From: JADJXV01 sp046328995
GTDB taxonomy: Bacteria > Bacteroidota > Ignavibacteria > Kapaibacteriales > UBA961
Direction of reading: 5' to 3'
NCBI GenBank assembly: GCA_046328995.1
Contig: JAXLVN010000001.1
Span: 434,001 to 498,000 of the forward strand
DNA: 64,000 nt
This document shows positions 17,204-23,509 of the stretch, one piece after another. The stretch's first letter is position 1, and each line of letters starts with the position of its first letter. Under the pieces are notes generated by a model. It saw only the letters and a program-made list of their open reading frames with translations, did no database searches and was not told the DNA's origin. The position numbers were made by a program, and so were the translations under genes.

Positions 17204-18208
17204 ATGATAACATCATTAGTGCCGATCAAAAAACGACATGCCGCTAGCGAATATTTACGGTCAATGGCAGGACTGAATGATACATTCGATCCAACGGTTC
17301 CCTATACGGCTTCTCAAAATTTCCTCGATATGCAGCGGGATCCGAGTGTTGAATCGAGAGTGATTCAGATAGTGAGTTCGGGTAGTGTTGGAAAGTACTC
17401 CAATTATCCTGTGTATAATGACAGCGCCACCGGTAAGGTGTTTGTTGATATTGGCTTGTCGTATCCAAGACTGCAAGAAATTGTCCCGACACCAACGACA
17501 TCTCAACCTCCTGCGGAGTCCGACTGCCCATGTACTAATTGCCACGAAGAAACCGTAATCGAGACATGGTATGCAAGCAAAGAAAAAGCCAGTGCAAGTG
17601 ATATTCCGGTGAATATGACCAGTGAAGTTGTGATTTGTGAGCCGACGGATGGGCACGGCTCTCCCCGCGCACTTTGTGCGGATGAATTGGCGCGTTTAAG
17701 AGCTCAAGGAATTAATGGTTTAGGGAATATGCTCTATACAGGCAAACAAAAAGCATGTATTGATGGTTGCAGTGGAGTAAGACCTGAATCAGCATGGAAT
17801 AAATGCATGGATGGTTGTCAATCGACCAATGCTCCTATAGCATCTCGCACTGCCGATACGGCTTGGGGTAAATGCACGGCAGGATGTAATGTTCAAGGAT
17901 TTTCACAAGAGCAACTCCAACGCTGTTATGCTGCGTGTGGCAATTCGCTAACAAGTGGATCTCCGGGTAGTAATTCGGGTTATATGGTGAGTCAATCGGG
18001 ACAATTAGTTCGAGCTCTTTCGGGCTTGAGTAATGATAATTCGGTCACGGATCCCGTGGTCTATGACAACCCGCCCGTTTATTACACCAATCCAACTTCA
18101 ATGGATTGTGAAAAAGGTAATTCGGGAGTGATGGCTTTTACGTTGGTGGGAATTGCCGGACTGATAATTGGCGGACTGATTGTAAAAGCAGTCATTAGAA
18201 CTCGCTAA
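17204..18208 (+). CDS. Cys-rich domain protein 4 with C-x3-C repeats and C-terminal anchor
   Basis: The longest member of the cysteine family (334 aa), with a good ribosome site (GAAGGTGAAG) before ATG 17204. Order: A-G-L-N-D (22-26); the shared cysteine domain (about 105-165: C-P-C-T-N-C, W-Y-A-S, S-D-I-P-V, V-I-C); I-N-G-L-G-N (about 176); then four C-x3-C units (C-I-D-G-C, C-M-D-G-C, C-T-A-G-C, C-Y-A-A-C) spaced for helical hairpins; L-S-G-L-S-N; and a hydrophobic helix (about 306-327) ending V-I-R-T-R. It appears to be a membrane-anchored, disulphide- or metal-stabilised protein, possibly a spike or vertex component. No family recognised. Confidence 0.65.
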   Translation: MITSLVPIKKRHAASEYLRSMAGLNDTFDPTVPYTASQNFLDMQRDPSVESRVIQIVSSGSVGKYSNYPVYNDSATGKVFVDIGLSYPRLQEIVPTPTTSQPPAESDCPCTNCHEETVIETWYASKEKASASDIPVNMTSEVVICEPTDGHGSPRALCADELARLRAQGINGLGNMLYTGKQKACIDGCSGVRPESAWNKCMDGCQSTNAPIASRTADTAWGKCTAGCNVQGFSQEQLQRCYAACGNSLTSGSPGSNSGYMVSQSGQLVRALSGLSNDNSVTDPVVYDNPPVYYTNPTSMDCEKGNSGVMAFTLVGIAGLIIGGLIVKAVIRTR

Positions 18209-18266
18209 CGTACTACAATACAGACAATTACAATAACTATTTTAAAATTTTCCAAAAGGAAAAACG

Positions 18267-18866
18267 ATGGCAAAGAAATTTTCTTACAACATCAAAGCAA
18301 ATATTAAGGTTGGGTTCGGTAAAGAAGCTTTGATCGATGATTTGAGCGCGCTCGCCGTGCCTCTTGTCTATACACTGCTTCCAACGGTGTTGAATGTTCA
18401 AGGCTGGCTCGCTATGTTTATTGGTTTTGCCGTGCCCTATGCTGCAGGTAAAATCTTCAACATGCCGGGTGTGTGTCATGCGGCACTCGCAGTTGCCGGA
18501 ACGCATTTGATTTATGCCAAAGGACAAGGGATGATTACGAATGCATTCTCACGACCGATTTGGACATTAACTCCGTCAGCAGATTATGGACAAGCATCGA
18601 CGAATCAAGCAACAACGACGCAAGCTGTGACAGCACCGGCCGGAGTTCCGATACAAGGTTTAAGTGGTACGCAGTACATTACCGCAGGAACGGAAAAACT
18701 CATCACCTATAATCCTCGGGAAATTGAACAGATGGCATTCCCTGTCCCTGAACCGGTGAGTACATCGACGATCGGTGACTTTGTAGAAGATTCCATCATG
18801 CCTGCTTCTACGGTACAATGGGGAAAAAACAATAATAGACGCAGGGTTGCCAAATCCACCTGGTGA
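18267..18866 (+). CDS. Multi-helix membrane protein with GLSG motif
   Basis: The 199-residue product starts after a ribosome site AAAGGA. Residues 27-95 hold two or three hydrophobic helices (L-A-V-P-L-V-Y-T-L-L-P and M-F-I-G-F-A-V-P-Y-A-A). A Thr/Ala/Gln-rich linker follows, then I-Q-G-L-S-G-T near 130 and a soluble tail ending in basic residues. It is well placed to be a virion or host membrane protein made just before the candidate capsid proteins. Function unknown. Confidence 0.6.
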   Translation: MAKKFSYNIKANIKVGFGKEALIDDLSALAVPLVYTLLPTVLNVQGWLAMFIGFAVPYAAGKIFNMPGVCHAALAVAGTHLIYAKGQGMITNAFSRPIWTLTPSADYGQASTNQATTTQAVTAPAGVPIQGLSGTQYITAGTEKLITYNPREIEQMAFPVPEPVSTSTIGDFVEDSIMPASTVQWGKNNNRRRVAKSTW

Positions 18867-18948
18867 ACTATAGCAGACAATTCTACTATCCTGTAGATAC
18901 AATTGATTACAAAATTATATTTCTTACTTTTTTTCGGAGATTACTACA

Positions 18949-19626
18949 ATGGCACGTATAGATGAATTACTCACACCGGACGAGATCTTGGTATTGGCTG
19001 CAAACACCCGTTTAGCAGCCCAAGACAAACGACATGTGGGAACTTTTGGCGAAAAACCTGTGGTCGCAGGCAGTTTAGTGTTTTGGCCGGCTGCTACAGT
19101 CATTGCCTCCAAAACGTTCTACGACAAAACAACACAGGGACTTTTGAGCGACAAATTCACCGGAACGCGAACGTGGCCGGGTGGCTTCACGGGTGAGAAT
19201 GTGATTATCTCCCATATCAGAATCGATCCTGAAATTGCGCTTGCATTTGCAGTAGCAATCGTCGGAGAGACAGCCGCACAGGCATATCATTACTTCCAAA
19301 CAGGCACTATGATTGTCGCTGAAATCGACGGTGTTCGGCAATTTGAAATCAATGTCAAATCGTTTTTGCCCCAATACTCGATTGGCAATGGAGCAGGTGG
19401 TTATTCGCTTATCACGAAGGATAATTTTGATTTAGGATTTGAATTACCGGAAGTGATTAAAGTTCCAGCGGGCAAAGACTTGAAGATTTTTGTTAATCCT
19501 CCTGATGGACTTAAAACAGCAGCTGATGTTGCTGCTACGACAGGACATTATCCTCAGTTTTCTGCGCTTAACATCTATACCCTCTTCTTACAAGCATTTG
19601 GTCGTTCGGTTGCTGCAAACGTGTAA
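18949..19626 (+). CDS. Candidate major capsid protein (225 aa, beta-rich)
   Basis: The gene has one of the best ribosome sites in the element (TTCGGAG, 9 bases before ATG) and is followed by a perfect hairpin, which suggests high and separately controlled expression. The product has no membrane helix and no catalytic motif. After a short helix it alternates beta-strand segments with P/G turns (S-L-V-F-W-P-A-A-T-V, F-E-I-N-V-K-S-F), consistent with a jelly-roll type fold, and ends in a helix. Together with the 128- and 243-aa proteins downstream it forms a block of soluble beta-rich proteins. The capsid role is inference from expression signals and context; no homology is recognised. Confidence 0.5.
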   Translation: MARIDELLTPDEILVLAANTRLAAQDKRHVGTFGEKPVVAGSLVFWPAATVIASKTFYDKTTQGLLSDKFTGTRTWPGGFTGENVIISHIRIDPEIALAFAVAIVGETAAQAYHYFQTGTMIVAEIDGVRQFEINVKSFLPQYSIGNGAGGYSLITKDNFDLGFELPEVIKVPAGKDLKIFVNPPDGLKTAADVAATTGHYPQFSALNIYTLFLQAFGRSVAANV

Positions 19627-19640
19627 TTGAGGACAATACT

Positions 19641-19667
19641 ATGGGGGGATCACAACATTCCCCCCAT
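19641..19667 (+). promoter_or_regulatory. Perfect G/C hairpin after candidate capsid gene
   Basis: ATGGGGGG at 19641-19648 and CCCCCCAT at 19660-19667 form an exact 8-bp stem with an 11-base loop, 14 bases after the stop codon. No T run follows, so it is not a standard terminator. It may protect the 3' end of the upstream message or lower downstream expression. Confidence 0.65.
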
Positions 19668-19696
19668 GATTTACTACCACAAACTGAGGAATTACT

Positions 19697-20083
19697 GTGA
19701 GAATTATAGTGTTAGAAGATAGTATCTTAGCTTCGGGAGCATCCGGCAGTGGCGCAAAATGGACTATTGATGATAAGTACGATATCATTGACGGGACAAT
19801 CAGTTGTTACGACAATGACGGGTCAGTCTTTGATGCTTTAGCCCATGACGATATTACGACTGAGTGGACAATTGGAAGTAATCCAATCGCTAATACCTCC
19901 GAGGCGCGTATTCCGCTCACAGCTTTGAAAACGATACTGGAGAGTCCAAAGTTCAGACCGTTTTCGCTTGAGAGTACCAAAGAAATGATGTTCAAAGCCA
20001 AGCACATAGCGGTAAGCGGTACTACCAATAATACATTTCCCATCAAAGTACGCCTTGTGTTGAGTGTCGTAAAACGAGGATAA
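19697..20083 (+). CDS. Small beta-rich protein (128 aa), candidate capsid partner
   Basis: Translation starts at GTG 19697 behind CTGAGGA. The product has no membrane segment or cysteine pair and consists of predicted beta strands (T-I-S-C-Y-D, T-T-E-W-T-I) with a central helix and a C-terminal strand (K-V-R-L-V-L-S-V-V-K). It sits between two larger beta-rich proteins, one base before the next ATG. A minor capsid or capsid-base role is possible. No family recognised. Confidence 0.5.
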   Translation: MRIIVLEDSILASGASGSGAKWTIDDKYDIIDGTISCYDNDGSVFDALAHDDITTEWTIGSNPIANTSEARIPLTALKTILESPKFRPFSLESTKEMMFKAKHIAVSGTTNNTFPIKVRLVLSVVKRG

Positions 20084-20084
20084 T

Positions 20085-20816
20085 ATGTTGAATGATCATG
20101 TTGTTGCCGGAAATATTGAGGATACGCAAGGAATGTGGGAATCACATGTTCCCCTCTTTGCGATTTTCACATCTTCCACGGAAAGCGCCGAAACGCAGAC
20201 AGATGGGTATGTTGAAAATAGTCTCGATGGCGGACGTTTAGAACTGCTGAATTGCGGTGCTTCTGCAACGACGATGGGAACGAATGTACTGCAAATCTCT
20301 CCGTATTCAACACGCCTGCGACCGGTTACTAACTTGAGTAAATTCAAAATTTACCGGAAAATCTATCTGACCAAAATCATATTTAACGTATTAGACACAA
20401 CTCTTACCGGTTCGCTTCCACAAGACGCACAAATTGACACTGAAATCAGCGACTCACTTATCAGCAACAATGATGCGTACGTGCAGTCACGATTCCGTTT
20501 TGGTACTATAGGAAACTGGCAACCGAACTTTTTCAGACCCTCTGTTTCCCTCAAAAATGGCGATGACATCTTTGAAACGATGGTGAGTTCAAATTTTGAC
20601 GACAAAAACAACTTGGGTGATATGTCGATCGGGGCGATGCTGCCATTTGATTATATCCCTCCTACTCCTCATTACTTAGGACAAGTTTTAGATATCAATG
20701 ATGCAATCCGAGTGTATGCCGGTGCTGGTCAAATAATTCATGATACGGTCGCCGGTGTCAAGAAAGTACAACGATACCCTATTCACTGTCAGATGCAATT
20801 TTTAGGAATGAAGTAA
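20085..20816 (+). CDS. Second candidate capsid protein (243 aa, beta-rich)
   Basis: No motif of any enzyme and no membrane helix. After a 90-residue N-terminal part the protein is dominated by beta strands (F-K-I-Y-R-K-I-Y-L-T-K-I-I-F-N-V) with long polar loops and a C-terminal strand (Y-P-I-H-C-Q-M-Q-F). Two small soluble beta-rich proteins of about 225 and 243 residues in tandem recall the paired single jelly-roll capsid proteins of sphaerolipovirus-like, membrane-containing viruses. This comparison rests on size, order and strand pattern only. The stop is one base before the transglycosylase ATG. Confidence 0.5.
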   Translation: MLNDHVVAGNIEDTQGMWESHVPLFAIFTSSTESAETQTDGYVENSLDGGRLELLNCGASATTMGTNVLQISPYSTRLRPVTNLSKFKIYRKIYLTKIIFNVLDTTLTGSLPQDAQIDTEISDSLISNNDAYVQSRFRFGTIGNWQPNFFRPSVSLKNGDDIFETMVSSNFDDKNNLGDMSIGAMLPFDYIPPTPHYLGQVLDINDAIRVYAGAGQIIHDTVAGVKKVQRYPIHCQMQFLGMK

Positions 20817-20817
20817 C

Positions 20818-21351
20818 ATGACCGAACAAACTGCTTACAAATTACATCTCGAACAAGCGCAAGCAGTTGCACAAGTATTGCCGGTCCAAGTGTATGATCT
20901 TGCAAAATATGCCTTTGCCGTGAATAAAATCGAGAATCGATCCTTCTATGAAAAGGCAAAAAATCCGAACTCCACAGCTCGGGGTATGATGCAAATGCTC
21001 ATCGGAACGCAAAAGGAACTTGAGACAAAGTACCTTAAAGTCAAGCATAATCCTGATAAGATTTTTCAACCTGCGTATTCTATCTACTTGGGACAATATG
21101 AACTTGCTCGTCAACTTAAACGCTATAGTGGTAACTGGCGCAAAGCGATTCATGCCTATAATCGTGGATCGTATCAAGCCAATAAAGCAAATACACCTGG
21201 CTTCGCTTCGGGTGAAAACTACGCAAACAGCGTACTGAGTGCGTTACAAAAAACAGATTACGCGGCCTTAAATAATGCCACCGGTTATGATGTTGTTGCC
21301 GCGAACACATCCGGTACTTCTACAACTTCTTTACGTCGGGAGTGGACATAA
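20818..21351 (+). CDS. Lytic transglycosylase (SLT-like), virion-type
   Basis: A 177-residue protein with the lysozyme-like SLT fold signature: K-I-E-N with catalytic Glu39, T-A-R-G-M-M-Q-M-L (the G-L-M-Q motif), and A-I-H-A-Y-N-R-G-S (the A-Y-N-x-G motif) near residue 118, then the closing A-N-S-V-L. It should cleave the glycan strands of peptidoglycan. There is no signal peptide, so it is either carried in the virion to open the wall at entry, as in several tail-less phages, or released by a holin. The stop TAA overlaps the next ATG by one base. Confidence 0.8.
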   Translation: MTEQTAYKLHLEQAQAVAQVLPVQVYDLAKYAFAVNKIENRSFYEKAKNPNSTARGMMQMLIGTQKELETKYLKVKHNPDKIFQPAYSIYLGQYELARQLKRYSGNWRKAIHAYNRGSYQANKANTPGFASGENYANSVLSALQKTDYAALNNATGYDVVAANTSGTSTTSLRREWT

Positions 21352-22388
21352 TGGAAGAAAAAATCAAAGAATTCTCTGAATTCAAAACGTACGTGATTGG
21401 CATTCCGACAGCAGGATCATCACGTCAGTCGCCGATCTATATCAATAATACTTCCATGACTATTCATGGGAGTAATTTACGGAGAATGAAAATTGTCACT
21501 GTCTTGGATTTAGGTAAAAACCGTGAACCGAAAATCGCCCTGAAGCCAGGTAAAAATTATGTCGTTTTTGAGTTAACTGAAAATGGATTTGACTCATTCT
21601 TTGCTCAATTCACGCCAGAGCCACCACCACCTATCAATCCGGTAGCTCCTGTACGACGCAAACAAGGTTTGAACGATGTGGTAGTTCAACAACCGATACA
21701 ACAGCAACCAATTTACGGAGGACTGCAGCAGTCCGAGAATCCTCAGCAGATCAAGCGGATTCAAGACAGCCACGAAACGCATGTCAAAAGTTTGCAATTG
21801 CAGATTGATACCTTCAATGCTCGGCAAGATGCTTTGCTTACTTCCATCAATGACCGGCATCTCAAAGAATTAGAACGAATTAAAGAAGCGCACGACGAAG
21901 TATTGATGGTACTCCATACCCAAATCGGACGATTACAGGGAGAGCGTGACGAGAAGGAAGGCAATTGTCTCGAAATGCAGAATAAGTACTTCGATGAACA
22001 AAAAGAGAATCATAATCTTAAAGAAGAAGTGAAATCAGTTACGACTAAATTCGGTCAGGATCTCAATTTAGCCAAACAAAAATTTGATTTTTTGTTGCAT
22101 CAACGCGATGAAGAACTGAAAGTACAAAAGAAGTTTGATGCTATTGCCAGTAGTGGCTCTTTGGTCGGTGACAATGTGCTCGAAAAACTACTTCCAATTG
22201 GTATTCAAGCACTTACGCAGTGGCTATCCGATAAAACAGGTGGTACACCTGCCGCTGCAGCACCGGCAACACAACTTATGGTTCCCAATCCGGCGCAGAA
22301 TCTCAGCGGTGTGCATACCAATAACAGTATGCCACCAGCCAAACCACGCCCTTTACCGATGCCCGAACCGGAAGGACACACTCCATGA
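21351..22388 (+). CDS. Coiled-coil protein with GLND motif
   Basis: I take ATG 21351, which overlaps the upstream TAA, over a GTG three codons earlier. The 345-residue product has a small beta domain (about 10-85), a proline-rich linker (P-E-P-P-P-P-I-N-P), K-Q-G-L-N-D (104-109), and a long coiled coil (about 130-260, e.g. E-L-E-R-I-K-E-A-H-D-E-V). A C-terminal helix L-P-I-G-I-Q-A-L-T-Q-W-L and an A/P-rich tail follow. A structural or scaffolding function is plausible; no family is recognised. Confidence 0.6.
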   Translation: MEEKIKEFSEFKTYVIGIPTAGSSRQSPIYINNTSMTIHGSNLRRMKIVTVLDLGKNREPKIALKPGKNYVVFELTENGFDSFFAQFTPEPPPPINPVAPVRRKQGLNDVVVQQPIQQQPIYGGLQQSENPQQIKRIQDSHETHVKSLQLQIDTFNARQDALLTSINDRHLKELERIKEAHDEVLMVLHTQIGRLQGERDEKEGNCLEMQNKYFDEQKENHNLKEEVKSVTTKFGQDLNLAKQKFDFLLHQRDEELKVQKKFDAIASSGSLVGDNVLEKLLPIGIQALTQWLSDKTGGTPAAAAPATQLMVPNPAQNLSGVHTNNSMPPAKPRPLPMPEPEGHTP

Positions 22389-22690
22389 ATCAAGGACTCG
22401 CAACCGACGTTCCGGCATGGCTAAAGAACGTTCTCGTGAAAATCCACTGGAACGATCTCAACTTTGTTTTGAAGAAAGCTATCAAGGAAATTGTGCACTC
22501 CAACTGCAATGATTTACCGCAAAAAGGTGGCGATACATTTTACACAAAGATTCTTTTTACCTACGCACCAGGTGAAGTGATAAACGACATCAATTATGTT
22601 GATTTTAATCAAATGTCACCCGATGTACAACGGAACTTTCGAAAAAAAATAGAAGATGCGGTACGCACATATTTAGGAGTACAGTTATGA
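22385..22690 (+). CDS. Small protein, unknown (101 aa)
   Basis: Starts inside the stop of the coiled-coil gene (ATGA) and ends inside the start of the next (ATGA), so it is translationally coupled on both sides. The product is soluble, with a helical N-terminal half (W-L-K-N-V-L-V-K-I-H-W) and a second helix near the end. No motif or family recognised. Confidence 0.55.
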   Translation: MNQGLATDVPAWLKNVLVKIHWNDLNFVLKKAIKEIVHSNCNDLPQKGGDTFYTKILFTYAPGEVINDINYVDFNQMSPDVQRNFRKKIEDAVRTYLGVQL

Positions 22691-22962
22691 TTGATTGGAT
22701 TCTTCGGCATTGGTTTGTGCTCGTACTTTTCGTGCTCTCTCTTGTATGTATAGGATTTGAGCGCGAAACGCTCCGAACTCTTGCTACATGTTTTGTCTAT
22801 GGTTGCGCTGTCATATTCCTGTCCGGGATTGCAGTCTATGCTTATACGAGTGTTGATTTTATCCATGAAAGGAATACTGATGCAATCGCAAAAATTTATC
22901 TTGGTACTTGCCTGCTTATTGGTTTGGTGGTCGCCGGTGTTCAATTCACTCAATTCCGCTAA
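22687..22962 (+). CDS. Three-helix membrane protein (holin-like candidate)
   Basis: 91 residues with three hydrophobic segments (about 4-23, 31-52, 66-87) and short charged loops, which is the size and layout of class I holins. It directly precedes and overlaps a secreted peptidoglycan hydrolase gene. Holins make the inner-membrane lesion that triggers phage lysis. The role is inferred from topology and context only. Confidence 0.5.
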   Translation: MIDWILRHWFVLVLFVLSLVCIGFERETLRTLATCFVYGCAVIFLSGIAVYAYTSVDFIHERNTDAIAKIYLGTCLLIGLVVAGVQFTQFR

Positions 22963-23509
22963 GGCACAAGTCAGACGGTATGAAATCGAATGCTCGGAAA
23001 AGCTTTGGAATGCTTCGTTTGATTCACTTCGCTCTCAGGTTGGACTCGTCGAACTAACCGGCAATAATGACGGCAAGCATGTCGAAAAGTACTTGAAAAG
23101 TGTTGAGCTCACGGGGCGACACCCCTATTGCTATGCAGGACAGTATTGGACATTTTACGTAGCCGCCGACAAACTACAGGGAATTCCGGCAACACTCCTT
23201 CGGACAGCTCTGGCAGCGGCGGCTTTTAATTATGCGGTTCGTTGTGGAGTGAAGGCAGCGCCCTTCCCTCAGCCCAAAGACTTGATTTTTTGGAAATTCT
23301 CCCGCAGAATCAACGGTCATGCGGCACGAATTACAAAGGTCAAAACAGCAGGATGGATCGAAACAATTGAGTTCAACACGACATCGGGCATCAAAGGCGA
23401 TCAACGGGAAGGCGGCGGAAATTTTGAACGAAGACGTAATATTAACTATCCACTTGGGCGCATGAATCTCAGTGGATTTATTGGAAGAAAACGTGATGGA
23501 AGGATTTAG
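22880..23509 (+). CDS. CHAP-like cysteine hydrolase with signal peptide
   Basis: I start at ATG 22880, preceded by AAAGGA six bases upstream, which gives a signal peptide (residues 1-30, core F-I-L-V-L-A-C-L-L-V). The mature domain has P-Y-C-Y-A-G-Q-Y-W (Cys84), N-G-H-A-A-R-I (His147) and I-E-F-N (Glu164/Asn166), the order of the C-H-N/E triad in CHAP/NlpC-type amidases, which cut peptide bonds in peptidoglycan. The 5' end overlaps the three-helix protein in another frame, and the 3' end overlaps the fibre gene. It is probably an exported endolysin. Confidence 0.65.
   Translation: MQSQKFILVLACLLVWWSPVFNSLNSAKAQVRRYEIECSEKLWNASFDSLRSQVGLVELTGNNDGKHVEKYLKSVELTGRHPYCYAGQYWTFYVAADKLQGIPATLLRTALAAAAFNYAVRCGVKAAPFPQPKDLIFWKFSRRINGHAARITKVKTAGWIETIEFNTTSGIKGDQREGGGNFERRRNINYPLGRMNLSGFIGRKRDGRI

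Noticed and set aside
19641..19667. Intrinsic terminator
   Set aside because: The hairpin has no T run after it and the operon continues with close spacing.
22687..23509. Single longer protein starting at 22757
   Set aside because: The upstream part is antiphase to the three-helix gene and low quality. ATG 22880 has a ribosome site and yields a good signal peptide.
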